From positions 2,221,501-2,285,500 of the forward strand of contig NC_087387.1 in NCBI RefSeq assembly GCF_963675165.1: a stretch of DNA of 64,000 bases. Direction: 5' to 3'. Shown one piece after another: positions 13,701 to 28,700 of this stretch. The notes under the pieces were generated by a model that worked only from the letters and a program-made list of their open reading frames with translations, made no database searches and was not told the DNA's origin. The position numbers and the translations under genes were made by a program. Every line of letters begins with the position of its first letter. Within the stretch, counting starts at the first letter, position 1. The DNA comes from Halichondria panicea. Its lineage: Eukaryota > Porifera > Demospongiae > Suberitida > Halichondriidae.

Positions 13701-16700
13701 ATAATTGTTATATCAACAGAGGAACTCAAACAATTTGGGGACAATATACAAAGCATGTAATTGAAGTTATACAGGAGAAAGAATTGTACCTAAGCCTATT
13801 TCCTTGTCATAAAAAAGTACACTAATTTTGTCACGGGACTACTGCATATTACACTGAATATATACACACCAGTAGATCTACCAGCCACACATACATATAC
13901 CCAGGGCTTACTTTCTATGCATGCAGGTTCTGTGGCTGTCCAATTTCCAGTGTCACATATCCTATAGCTAGTGGCATTTCCATCCAGCCTGAATCCATCG
14001 TCACAAGTGTATGTTGCAACAGTTCCATTCGGTCTAGTGGCATTAAACAGACTTTCCATCATATCATATTCCAAGACACCGTTGTCAATTGGAGGCAGGT
14101 CACGGCAAAAGGCTACAATAATGAACAAAACCTTGAGTTTTAATTTGAATTCAAAAATCAAACTAGGTAAAAGCCAAGTACCAGAGATTTGCTTGGTAGA
14201 AAATAGAGGCTATATATGTAACAGTGTCCCACATATAGCCTCGAAATAATTAAGGCCTATATAGACGACTGTAACCTGCCCGGAAATATTTGATTATTAT
14301 ACTTTTACTAGGCCAGTGCGAATATAACAATTCTAGGTTTATAATAATGTAAATAATGCAGCAATGAACCATACCTATACATGTCGGCATTGTACCCAAC
14401 CATTCACTGTTGTTACATGTCCTGTTTTCATCTCCAGAGAGAGTGTATCCTTGATTACAGGTGTGAGTGGCAACAGTACCATACGGCCTCAGAGGGTAAC
14501 CATCAAAACTATAGGAGATGTTTCCATTGGACAACGGGGGAAGATGATCACACTGACCTGCGTACATTCAACATCAGCAACATAAATTATAACAGTAGTC
14601 TAAGAACGTTTCAAATAATAATCTAAACTCTAAAATCAACACTTTTTGGGGACCGTCTAAGAACCCAGAAGTGTTCTACACTTGACCTGCATGCATACGT
14701 ATGTAGGTTACTTGAACATCAATTAAAAGTGGAACCAATGTGGATTGGGACCTAGGGTTGATTTCTATGTATAAGTACCATCAACTGCATGGGTATATAT
14801 AAACACATATTCTTTGAACTGCAACAGCAATCATTAGACGTAAATCATACAATCGACAAACTATAGAAAGGGGCTTAATTTTCGCCGTTTTCGTGGGTTG
14901 GCAATCCTACACGGAAATTAAGTCCAGGAAATTGTTCTTTAATTAGCTATAACGTGCAAAGATTAAAGGCATGGCTTCCGGTAAGCTGTCTCCCACGAAC
15001 ATTGTGCAACGAAATGCTTTTAGAGGCCATTCCACGAAATATAAGTGCATGCGCATGCCTCAAAAATTTCGCACTATACGGTATATAGTGATTGTAGGGA
15101 CACATTAATGATAATTAAGCGTGACAGCTGTATACGTACGTACCTTGATCGTCTATAATGGTGATGGTGTAACTTTGTCGTGGTAGATAACAGTTTTCAC
15201 TAGCATCACATTCAACAAATATTTCCAATTTTTCAATTGGTTCCGGAATGTCATCATCAATTATGGGCACGATAAATCGATTAACGGGAGCTGAATTACG
15301 GCGTCTCCATCTCATGTTACTATTGCCTGATCCTGGGCGTACACCAGTTAAAGTATAGTCCTCTCCTGCATGTGGAAAAAATGTTTGGTGGCTGCCTGAA
15401 TCTACAACATTCATTGTCTTTTAACTAGGATTTAATTGGCATGCACTCCATGTTCACAGTAGAATAAGTTCCTAATGTCTGTGTTTCTATGCATGATGGT
15501 AAATAGAGACCCACAAAAACGTTTGCAATGTGCTATAGGATTGGCTGGGGGAAACACCAAAAAGCGTAGAAACAAGAAAGCGGACTGGGGCAAGAAGAGC
15601 ATACTACACTAATCCGTTACATATCTAAGGCTACATGTATGTATACCTTAATTTCTTGGCTGGTAGTTTTTCTATGCTATTTTTGTGGTTTTCCTGGCTA
15701 ATTGTTCAATCTATGGTCCGACAACCGTGCACCTAACATTAATTTTTGCTGAATCAGCATTTTCATAAAACTTGTCTTTAGAGGTACGTGTTGCACTCTT
15801 CTTAGACTTAGTCCTCTGTCTTGTATTGTTAGGTCTAGTAATAGGAGCTAACTCTCTCAACAACATCTGTAAAGGCAAGTTTTATTAAATGCTGATTCAG
15901 CAAATCGGACCTCCTCTGGGGTTCTTATTCTATTGGAGTGGTGCCGTCATTAATTAGGAAAGACGGTAGCCTACGTATTTATTGCTCACCCTACATTATT
16001 TTACCTTCTGTTGCAGACAAATTTCTAGTAACAGCAAAAGCTCTTGTTACTGTTGAACGGTCCCCTCTTGTTATCAAGAACTCCATATCCACTTGACCCA
16101 CTGTTTCCAAAACACTCATGTCTTGAGCTTCAATCCAAGCCACTGCAAGAGGAAAAAAGTGAAGTGAAATTAAGGACACATTTTAGGTGGTATAGAACTT
16201 ACGTCCTATTGGTTTCATCGCAAATGGAAGAGGGTAAGCAAATGAAATTTCCTTAGCAAAACCATATGCATACCCCCAGAACGGTACATCACCAGAAAAA
16301 TGTATATCAAATGCATCTACTCCGAAGACTCCAGTAGCTCCCCGCCCACACACCATTGATGCAATACAGTCCACACTACAATCGATGGTAGTGAAACCAT
16401 CAGTTGGTGTGTATGCATCTCCATTGACTAGTAATCCTTGAGTGTTTGGTTCGTAATCACTTTCCCGGAGAGTATAGCTTAAGGACACAGAAGAAGGATC
16501 TGACAGACTTGTGAGACTGTACCGAGTTAGATAGGAATCGACAGGTGGTATGTACACCATCGAGGGACTGATGATTAGATTAGTGAAGTTCAAATTATCG
16601 ACTGAACTTCCAAGGGTGTAGCTCATAACTGTAATCGGACGTGTTGACTGGACGCTGCAAAATGTACGACTGTTATGTGGTGTTCTGCACTCAACGTATT

Positions 16701-19700
16701 GGCCTCGATTTATAACAGCGGTCATAGACCGACCAAAGCCTGATAGGAGGACTCTTCGACCATTACTACTAGCAGAGACTGGCTCACATAGACAGTTCAC
16801 TTGTATAGAGGCTTCATCGCTGACAGTACCGATTCTATATACTTCACCACTTTGTCGAAGATCAAATGGTGCAAGAAAAAACATATTACCGTACGTTGGG
16901 TGTGGTGGAATTTGTTCTACCAGATAATCGCAAGTTCCATCGTTGGTAGGTTTTCCACATTGATGGCCACTGAAAACAGACAAAGGTTTGTCAGATGTAA
17001 TGATAGAGCTGGTTAAATCATTCATATTACTAAGCATCAGAGTGTCGAAGCGATTGAAGTGCACTCCGTATGTCGATTCTACCCGAGTGTTAGTGATAGC
17101 AGGGTTTGGTCTCACCCAGGAGGGATGAAGCTGTCTTTGTGATGTTATCATTTGAATACGTGTGTCATCCTGACATGGTGTGATGAGAAACTGACTCTCA
17201 AAAGTTCCTCCACCGTTTGCATCTGACGAGAATATGAAATATTGGTAATCTTTCGCTGTTGGAAACTCGACACAGTTAATAGCCATGAAGGCATCAGCGG
17301 AGGAGGCCATGTCATTATTACTACTGAGAGCATATACGGTGAGCTCATCATTTGGATTATTTGCAGTTAAAATCAGTCCTTTTTGTCTATCATTTGTAGA
17401 TCCATCATTATCGCCGTCACTCTGTACTGATAAGTCCTGCCGTCCGTTACTCACTCCACCAGCTTGCAATTGAATGACTGTGAAATGCCCCCTCTGTGCT
17501 GTGCCAGTACGAGAGAACAACCCACTGTCAGGTGATACCTCGTTGAATCTAACCAGGCCAGGAAGCCTCGTTTCAATAGTGAAAGCAGACACATCTTGTT
17601 CCGTCGTAATATAAAGTGATATTTTGGACCGTCCAACAGCATTTCTCATAAATGCAAAAGCAAATTTATTGCCTCTGGTTTTAAGAGAATTGGAATCTAT
17701 GGAAATAATGTCATTATGAGAGGTACATACTTTGTGACCTGTAGGAGGTTTGTTATAATGATAAACTTTTTTAGAAAGCTGTTTATGGTCTCACACTTAT
17801 ACATCATCCTGTACTGAGGTGGTGGTACATCGTAACTAGGGTAAATACATAGACACTTACTATACACAGGTGCCTTGCGGGAAGCTCTGATTTAATAAAT
17901 TGTTTATGTTGAATTTTAACGTGAAAGAAATGAAGAAAATCTTACACGATAAGATTGAGACACTTATTAATTTGCACTATCAATTACAGCAAGTACCGGT
18001 ACTTATAGCCAGTCAATCGACAAGCTTATAGCTATATACGTTGTATAGGGGATCATTGTGTAACTTACATCCAAGCTTATAATTCTGTATTATAAGTACA
18101 TACAGTCATATGAAATGTATATAATTATACCATCAAACCACAAATTAAAGCATGTACGGGCGATTTGGAAACAAGTGCATGTAAGTGAAATATAGACACA
18201 ACTATCCACATACCAGGGCTCTGGATTTTATACAGAGGTAATTTATGACCCAGTGGATAAATAAATAATGCAGCAATTAAACCTACCTTTACATGTCGGC
18301 ATTGTTCCCAACCATTCACTGTTGCTACATGTCCTATTTTTATTTCCAAGGAGATAGTATCCTTGGTTACAGGTGTAAGTGGCAACAGTACCATACGGCC
18401 TCAGAGGGTAACTATCAAAACTATAGGAGATGTGTCCATTGGGCAACGGGGGAAGATGATCACACTGACCTGCGTACATTCAAAGGTTAATCACAGTGCA
18501 TGGAACCTCTAAATGGTCACACTTCTGGGAACTATAATTATGGAGATTGATCTTTGTGTCTTGATTTCAGTGGTTAATTTCTACGTGCTTCTATTTTGAT
18601 TGAGTGACCTGATTATAGAAGTGCCTTGTCTACATGCATTTAGTTACATTGAACATAAATCACTAATATGCATACAGTGCATGGACAAACTAATGAATGT
18701 GGGCACACACAACATAAGATGATGAGCATGACAGTGACGTACGTACCTTGATCGTCTATAATGATGATGGTGTAAATTTGTCGTGGTAGATAACAGTTTC
18801 TATTGTCCTCACATTCAACAAAAATCTCTAATACTTCGATTGGTTCCGGAATGTCATCATCAATTATGGGCACAATAAATGGAGCAATGGGAGCTGATGT
18901 ATGACGTCCCCATCTCAAGTTACTTTTGCCTGTACCTGGGCGCAAACCAGTTGAATTATAGTCCTCTCCTACAAGACAAAAGAAAATACTGAGTTTAATC
19001 TCTCTACATGCAATACATTAGTGAACACATGCATGCACTTTGTAATCTAAAGCTCTTGGACTGAGTATCATTTTAGAGCATGGACCCTGCGAAAAATTTC
19101 TCCAACATGTACATGAATAAAAAGAACCTGCCAATACCTTCCGTTGCAGACAAATCACTAGTGACAGCGAAAGCTCTTGTCCTCACTGAATTGTAACCTC
19201 CTGTTATCATAAACCCCATATCCACTAGACCTACATTTTCCATAACAGTCTTGTTTTGGGCTTCAATCCAGGCCACTGGAGAAAAGGAGTGAAGTAAATA
19301 AGGGACACATTACTTTTGTGTGTATAACTTACGCCCTATCGGTATCATCTCAAATGGTAGAGGATAAGCAAATGAAACATCCTCAGCAGAACCGTATGCA
19401 AACCCCCAGAATGGTATATCACCAGAAAATCGTATATTAAAGTTTCTTTGACCTAAAAATTTAGTAGCTCCTAGCCCTCCTAGCCCACATAGCACTTTTC
19501 CAATGCAATCGATTAAACCCTCAGATGGTGTGAATACATCTCCGTTGACAAGCAATTCTGGAGAGTTTACATCGAAATCACTTCGCCTGAGAGTATAGCT
19601 TAAGGACACAGAAAATGGATCTGACAGACTTGTGAGACTGTACCGAGTGAGATAGGAATCGACAGGTGGTATATACACCATTGAGGGATCGCCGATTGGA

Positions 19701-22700
19701 TTTGTGAAGTCCAAATTATCGACTGAACTTCCGAGGGTGTAGCTCATAACTGTAATCGGACGTGTTGACTGGATGCTGCAAAATGTACGACTGTTATCTG
19801 GTGTTTTGCACTCAACGTATTGGCCTCGATTTATAACAGCGGTCATAGACTGACCAAAGCCTGATAGGAGAACTCTTTGACCATTACTACTAGCAGAGAC
19901 TGGCTCACATAGACAGTTCACTTGTATAGAGGCTTCATTGCTGACAGTACCAATTCGATATACCTCACCACTTCGTCGAACATTAAATGGTGCAAGAAGA
20001 AACATATCACCGTACGTTGGGTGTGGTGGAATTTGTTCTACCAGGTAACTGCAAGTTCCATTATTAATAGGAGTTCCACATTGATGGCCACTGAAAACAG
20101 ACAGTGGCTTGTCAGATGTAACGATAGTGCCAGTCAAATCATCAACATTGCTAAGCATCAGAGTATTAAAACGATTTAAATGTAGTCCGTATGTCAATTC
20201 TTCTTGAGAGCGAGTGATAGTGGAGTTTAGGCTCACCCAGGAGGGATGAAGCTGTGTTTGTGATGTTATCACTTGAATACGTGTGTCATCCTGACAGGGT
20301 GTGATAAGAAACTGGCTCTCAAAAGGTCCTCCACCAGACGAGAATACAAAATATTGATAATTGGGTGCTGTTGGAAACTCGACACAGTTAATGGCCATGA
20401 AGGCATCAGCGGAGGAGGCTATGTCATTATTACTGCTGAGAGCATATACGGTGAGCTCATCACTTGGATTATCTGCAGTTATAATCAGTCCTTTTTGTCT
20501 ATCACTTGTATCATTATCGCCGTCACTCTGTACTGATAAGTCTGGTCGTCCGTTACTCACTCCACCAGCTTGTAATTGAATGACTGTGAAATGCCCCCTC
20601 CGTGCTGTGCCAGTACGAGAGAACAATTCATTGTCCGGTGTTACCTCGTTGAATCCAATCAGGTTAGGAAGCCTCGTTTCAATAGTGAAAATAGACACAT
20701 CTTGTTCCGTCGTAATATATAGTGTTATTTTGGACCGTCCAACAACATTTCTCATAAATGCAAGAGCAAATTTATTGCCTCTGGTTTTAGGAGAACTGGA
20801 ATCTGTAGAAATAGATTTCATCACATGAGAGGTACATACTTTGTGACTTCGTGATTTGTACGTTACTTTTTATGCATGGTCGTGATCCCCCTCTGTAACA
20901 GCTAGGTGATATCTTAATTATCGATCTAAATACAGTGGAACCTCCATAAACGGACACCATTGGGGAACAGCCATTTGGCCGTTATAGAGAGGTGGTCTTC
21001 CTTGGGAGATTCCGATTGCCAGCTATTTATGGTCTATGAGTCATTTCTTGCTGCAAATGAATCTTGGAGCTTTGCTAACTGCTCTTTAGCTCATACAAGC
21101 TTTGAAAAGGCTGTAGAGACAAGCTACAGCTAGGTTTTCACGATTGTGCAAAATAATGCTATCTCAGCAATAATTTCTGAGTGTGGCTGTCCGTTCTGGG
21201 AGGTTATTTTCCATTGCTAAAGCTGGTTGGGGACTAGAAAGCTACTCGTTATATGGAGTAGAGAGGTGGTCGCTCCTGAGAGGTTGCTTTACATTGTAGT
21301 TTCAATCCGGACCTGAGCTCTTGGCTGTTATATAGCGTGTGGTTGCTCTTTGGAGGTGGTTGTTAATGGAGGTTCCACTGTACCACCCCATGTCAAACAT
21401 CCTATAATATTATACCCTGGCCTGCATGTATCAATGTCCACAGAAACTAGAACTATAAGTTCTCACTTGGAGTGACCGGCCTAAGTGCACCACAATCTAT
21501 ACCGTATAGTGGGTAATTTTTGTGGATTCGTTAATTTAAATAGCTGATTTTCGTGAGTAAAAATTTCGTTTGCTTTATTACGTGCACTGTAGTGCATGCG
21601 TTGTTAACCACGCCTATGTTTTCATGTGGCAGTAAACTAATGACGTGACAAAAGTATAGGATATACCACACCTAAGAGGAGGATATGTACCCATATATCC
21701 TCCGCTACTGTGGTTACTCCGAGGCGTAGCCGAGGGGTATGTAACCATGGTAGTGGAGGATATATGGGGTGCATATCCTTCGAGTAGGTGTGGCATATCT
21801 GACTTATACCACGTGACCGCAGCACTATAAAAGGACCTCCCCCTAGCAACAATTCAATCCACGATGCAGACTGCAAAAAGAACAAGGCTGTGTGCCGGAT
21901 TTTGCAGCCGTCAAAGAGCTAGTTGAGCAACGTGTTGACTCCTACAGATGCTCAAGAGCTTCGATCACTGGTCCAAGTGTTGACCATTCGACGTCCCTTA
22001 CTGGAGTTGCAAGCTCTTCTTGGATAAAATGCACGAAGCTTAGCCATCTTGTTGGGAGCAGCTTCCGTATTTCTGCCGTCACTTTGAGTCTTAGTACCGT
22101 TAAGCATGGCTCTTTTCTCTTTGCTTACTTTCTTGACAAATTAAAAAACAACTTGAAAACTGTGCATGCCTGGGGCTGCATAATATTTTTCTATATATCT
22201 TACAGCTGTTAACCAATGAAATCAATTAGTGGTGACGTAAGTGTGGTATAACTATAGCTTGCAAGCGCTCAGTTATGTGTTTCATGCATTGCCACTATCA
22301 ATATTATCATGCATGCAGCAAGTACTGGTAATTGTATAGTCATTCAGTCGACAAGCTTATATAATTATAGGTATATACAGTGTAGGAGATCTAATTTCTA
22401 AGTGTGGAACTTTGCATACATGTACTTGTATATACGACAATTGTACGTATACATGTACAGTGTACTGAAAAATGTAACCAAGTATAATAATTATAATAAA
22501 TACATACCATTAAGCCACAAAATAAGTTTGAAAACATGTGAATGTGTTTGAAAGAAAGCAGCGACTGCTAGGAAATGTTCGTCGATAAATTTTGCACTTG
22601 TTAGAAGTGAAATAGGCATGACTATCCACATACCAGGGCTCTGGATATGACAGACCTAATGGTCTCAATTGGAGTATTATATTGACCCAGTGGATAACAT

Positions 22701-25700
22701 TTTAAATAAATAATGCAGCAATTAAACCTACCTTTACATGTCGGCATTGTTCCCAACCATTCACTGTTGTTACACGTCCTATTTTTATTTCCAAGGAGAT
22801 AGTATCCTTGATTACAGGTGTAAGTGGCAACAGTACCATACGGCCTCAGAGGGTAACCATCAAAACTATAGGAGATGTTTCCATTGGACAACGGGAGAAG
22901 ATGATGACACTGACCTGCGTACATTCAAAGGTTAATCAGCAGCATTATACAATTCGATGGAACCATAATCATCTCTAAGTACAATCAACTATCTCTACAT
23001 CAGCACCTTTGGGACCTATGGAAAGCATCCTCTATACATTTAGGTTTCCTGAAGTTCTACTGGAGTGTCTTGATTATAAGAGGTGTCCTAATTTCACTAA
23101 TTTTAGGGGTACCACTGAACATCAATCATAGACTACTATGTATAATCATAATTATACAGTCGACAAGCTAATGAATGGCAGAACTATACAAAAACTGCAA
23201 ACCGTGCAGATAAGAACCTCACTATATATAGAGCTGTAGTAAGTTTTTTGTAAATACTGTTGCTATTTACGAATTGGGGAAAAAGTGTACAAACAAGTGC
23301 AAAAAAATATTAATTTTTGTGAAATGGCTCGAGTACCAAAAATAGACTAAGTATTGGTTATTTTATAGTTATAGTTATAGTTGAGATTGCATGGTTTGAG
23401 TGATATAGGATACAGTTTTACGTACCTTGATCGTCTACAATGGTGATGGTGTATCGTTGTCGTGGTAAATAACAGTTTTCGTTAGCCTCACATTCAACAA
23501 AAATCTCTAATACTTCAACTGGTTCCGGAATGTCATCATCAATTATGGACACAATAAACTGATTATTGGGAGTTGAATTTCCAGCTCTCCATTCCAATTT
23601 ACTACTATTGCCCAGTGTACCTGGAAGTAAACCAGTGGAACCATAGTCCTTTCCTAGAAGAAAAATGATAACAGTAACCACCCTACACGTTTTATTACGC
23701 TCGGGAGACTACAGTCCCTTTGGGCTTTTAAATCCCATACGGACACAACTCACATATAAATTATAGTGTCTAGATATACTACAGATTTAGTGTGAATGTG
23801 CAAGCCTTGCCCTCGAGGCTACTAACTACCGTATAGCGGGTAATTTTCGTGGGGTAAAAAATTCGTTTAACTCGAAAACGGTGATTTTCGTGAGTAAAAA
23901 TTTCGTTTAGTCTCATTGCCTCCACTGCATTAAAATTTCGTGGAGGTCAGCTTGCCCACGAAAATAACGAATTTTTTACCCCACAAAATTACCCGCTATA
24001 CGGTATACAATACAACAAGTTTATTGTACTTGGCAACAGGCTATTCGTTAATTCCATGCTAAAATACCTCCTCAGAGCCATGTATAATAATTATAAGATC
24101 TTCAACTATGTAGTAAGTAATATTTAACAGTACATTGTATTAACACAGAATAATCCTCTTACCTTCTATTGCAGTAATATTTCTAGTGACAACGAAAGCT
24201 CTTGTTCTCAGTGAAGTATCTCCATTTGTTACTCTGAACCCCATATTTACTAGACCCACAGTTTCCATAACGATCATATCTTGAGCTTCAATCCAGGCCA
24301 CTAAAACATTCAAAGAAGTTATTACGGACACGTTTATACGATATAGCTAAAACTTACGTCCTGTTGGTATCATCTCAAACGGTAGAGGGTAAGCATATGA
24401 ATTGTTCGTAGCAAAACCATTTACAAAACCCCAGAATGGTACGTCTCCAGAAAACTTTATATCATGATTTTTTGGGCTTAAGAATCCTGTAGCTCCCTGA
24501 CCGCACGACATCGATCCAAAGCCCTCATTGCAATTGATGGTAGTGAAACCATTAGTCGGTGGGAGTACATCTCCATTGCCAATCAATCCCTCTGTGTTGG
24601 GTTCGTAATAATCTCTTTCCTGGAAAGCATAGCTTAAGAAAGCAAAACGAGAATCTGACAGATTTGTGAGACTGTACCGAGTCAAATAGGAATCAACAGG
24701 TGGTATATAAACCATAGAGAAATACTTGAAAAGTTTATTATAGTTCATTACTGTAACTGGACGCGATGACTGAACGCTGCAAAAGCCTTGGGCCTGTGAT
24801 CTACATTCAATATATTGGCCTTGATTTATAGTAGCAGTGAAAGAGCTACCAGATCCTGAAAGGAGCACTCTATTACTACTCGCAGAGACTGGCTCACAGA
24901 GACAGTTAACCTCAACAGAGGTTTCATTGCTGACAGAGCCTATTTGAAACATTAAAGATATTGATGCAAGAAAGAATAAATCACCGTAAGTTGGATGAGG
25001 TGGAATTTGTTCTACAAGATAACTACTGTCTATTAGAGCGCCACTGAAAACAGATAACGGCTTGTCAGATGTAATGATAGTGCCCGTCAAATCATCCAAA
25101 TTGCTAAGCAACAGAGTATCAAAGCGATTGAAACGCAGTTCGTACAAGGCTTCACCCCGTGGATAAGTTGTATTAACACTTGGACTCACCCAAGAGGAAT
25201 GATGATGCACTTGTGAAGGTCTCACTCGAATAGTTGTCTCATCTTGACAGGGTGTGATGAGAAACTGACTCAGAAAATCACCTCTGCCAGTTACATCTGA
25301 TGAGAACACGAAATATTGGTAATCTCTTGTCGTTGGAAACTCGACACAGTTAATAGCCATGAAGGCATCAGCGGAGGAGGCCATATTATTATTACTGCTG
25401 ATAGCATATATTGTGAGCTCATCACCTGGATTATCTGCAGTTAAAATCAGTCCCTTTTGTCTATCACTTTCATCAATATTGCCATCAGTTAGTACAAATA
25501 TGCCTGGCTGCTCGTTAACTTCTCCAAAAACAACTTGCAATTCAACAACAGTGAACTCCCCCCTTCGAGCTGTCCCAGGACGAGAGTACAGTCCAGATGA
25601 CGTTTCGCTGAATCCATTTAGGCCTGAAAACTTCGTTTCGATAATGAAATTAGACACCCTTTGTTCAGTCGTAATATATAGCAGTATTTCAGCTCGTTTA

Positions 25701-28700
25701 ATACTATTTCCCATAAACGCAAGAGCAAATTTACTACCTCTGGTCTTAAGGACATTTGAATCTGTAAAAAAGAAATAACATAATGAATGTTGCAAGCTGC
25801 GCTGTGCTAATGCCTCTCAGCATATCTTGCTTTGCTTAAAAAGTATGGAGTGTTACAGAAGAGGTAATTGTTATGTTCCGAAATAATTATATGGAATTCC
25901 ATATTAATCTCAAGAGTGTTATAATTATAGAAATGGAAACAGATATAATGAAAGCACCGCAGGTGCTGATGCCTCGGTGGAGATGCCAAAGCTACATAAC
26001 ATAAAGCTACTATAATAGCTTAATTTTATACACATGATGAACATTTTTTATTTGCATGCTGCATGCAAACTCGAAGAGTGGGTAATGATCGACCATGATT
26101 GTTGTTAAAAACGATCGATGCCAAAGTTCAAGTCTAAAATTAATAACTGCCATCAGCAGAGCCTTGCAGCTTTCTTCTCACTCTTGCAGCTACCAATAGC
26201 TAGCGTTCTAGTGCAGAGCTAACTACTAAGTAGAGTAGCAACACTCGGTAAACAAGTTTGGCTACGTGCTCTTCTGAAAAGGCTGCATTGGCATTCCAAG
26301 TAAGCAAAACTAGGCATAACTCGAGAACGAAGCATTATTTTGAAAATCCACGAATTAAAATCCAAGAAAACATGACTAGAAGAAGCCTATAGAAACTCTT
26401 ACTTGCACTTCATTGATCTTTGAGCAGCTGTAGCAGTCTACCACACAGACAGACACACACACAAACACACTACCGTACACCTCGCTTGTGCATGCGCACC
26501 GAGGCATAATTATGGTGGGGCTTGATGAATGTTCAAGGATAGAAGCATATAGATCTAAAGTTTTAAGGAGTATTTTGCGTGCAGAAAAAGGGGTGTATCT
26601 GCAATAGGTTAAAGTTCGCAATTTCTTGTTTCCACGCTTTTTTGTGTTTCCCCTGGCCAATCTTAGCAACCGTTTTACGTTTTTTATCCAGATTCCCTTT
26701 CTTTTTTCAGAACAGAAGTAGTACGTTTCAATAATGAATACATAAGTCGAACATCAAGAAGCAGTACAAGTTAAATATGAGAAGACATGCAGGACTGGAA
26801 TAAACGCATATATACCGTCTTTCTTCTAACTACAGGACCACTTTAATAGTAGAACCAACTGTCAGTTGTGTTCTATTTATGAACCATTTCTAGGTGTTTA
26901 GCTAATTATATAGGCTTGAAACCCATCACCCTTCTTTTGGTGGACAGCCCACACCCATAAGGTCTAATAATAAATCGAAACAAAGTGTACATTTACTGGA
27001 TTTTACATAATTACCTGTCCAGTAGTAGATTAGCTAAATGTCAGACTCAGCTATAGATCTACTTACTGACTTTACTTTTTATACTCGAGACATAGTTTAT
27101 CATTCTCGAAATAACAGCCATGCAATTACAAATTGCCAGCTATTACCGTATAGCGGGTGATTTTTGGGGGGCTAAATATTCGTGGTTGGCAATATTTATC
27201 GTGATTGCTGCACTGCAGGTAAAGGTAGGCAAGGTCGGTTCATTTGTGGGTAAAATATTCGTGGTAAGACCTTCAACCCCGAAAACCACGAATCTTTTGC
27301 CCCAGGCTAAAATTAATTACCCTCTATACGGTATTATTCCCCGCATTACTCCTCAGTTTAAACCTTAAGTACACCCCAGAGTTATCAATCAACGGTACAT
27401 GCATGGTGCTGTTTGGAATGAGGGATGACATTATCTTAATTAAGTTTGTTACAGAGTATGTATCAATTAACAGTGTGCATGAAGCAATAATGGGGTACAT
27501 GAATGGTACTGATTGGAAGAGGGATGAAACAAACTTAACTATTAATGGATATAGTTTCTTCTCAAATTCCTGCAATCTATAAGCACCACTCTATATATGC
27601 TGTGTGTTCTTCGGGGCATGTCAGTTGGTTACTGTCTTTGAATTATGCACGCAACATTCATTAATGTTGCGTGCACGTACAATTTGAATTATTAATTAAG
27701 AGAGGTGAATGGAAAAGGATAATAGGAGAATTCTATGGGAATCAGAGAATAGAATAACAGGAAATGTCTTGAGCATAATCTATAAAGGCCTAACAGTCTG
27801 GGAATGCACTGGATCAGACTGCTGCTTGAAAAAGATGCTTAAAGTTCAAAGTTTATAATTAATGGCTGCTCTGTGCAGCTTAATTTGCAGCTCTTTCCTC
27901 ACTCCTAATCTAACAGATTTTGCTATGCACGTGTTTGAAGAACCTGCAATAGCCATTAATAACTTGAGAACGAAGTAAATCCACCAACGAATAAAATGTA
28001 GCTAAAAGCCTATAATTATCCCTTTACCGGTCAATCGTTTAATTCGGGAAAAGGGTCATCACTTTAGTTTGAATTTGAATTTGTGGGTCAGCCCAACCCA
28101 CCAACTTAGCTTGATTTGATCATTCCAATGAAGACTTGGCTTAGAAGTAGTCTCGAATTCCAGCCTCTTTGCAAGCTAATTTGGGGAGGGCGTGGCCAGA
28201 CTAGCTTAGAAGATGGGCGTGGGTCAATGGTTGTGCACACACACACACACTAACCAGTCGATTATGCCTTGCTGCTTGCCTCGATGGAAGTATGTGTGGC
28301 CTTTAAAAGCTGTAGCTGGTCTAAACCTTCAATTTGACTGGTAAAGGGACACAGTAGGACACACAAAAGCCTGGAGAAAGTAATATTAAACTTGGCATAT
28401 TTAAAGGTGGTGTAGATGGAAGCAGTAGCCAACAGACAATGGCTAAACAGGAGAATAAGCAGTTAAGAACACCTGAAAAAAAAAGAGTACAATGCTTCCA
28501 GAGCCATCCAGTTTCAAGTGTCTAGCAGCTCAGCAAAACTAGTACTTCAAAGCTCTCACAATCTACCACACAATCCAATATCAACATTGATCAATATTGA
28601 CAAGTGAATAGCATGCTCCTTTGTTGTTGTAATATTTACAACAATTTGACCGGTAAAGGGATATAGAGCTCTTATCTGCACTTCAATTGTAACTGTCGAG

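Noticed and set aside
16801..17473. Plus-strand ORFs opposite the IgGFc exons (also at 19922-20828 and 25359-25778)
   Set aside because: Shadows of the minus-strand coding exons, recurring at the same place in each duplicated unit.
21830..22212. TATAAAAGG followed by an ATG and a 106-codon frame
   Set aside because: The ATG at about 21865 gives only a 20-codon peptide, and the long frame begins at a non-ATG codon; no motif. Left as a possible repeat-internal promoter only.
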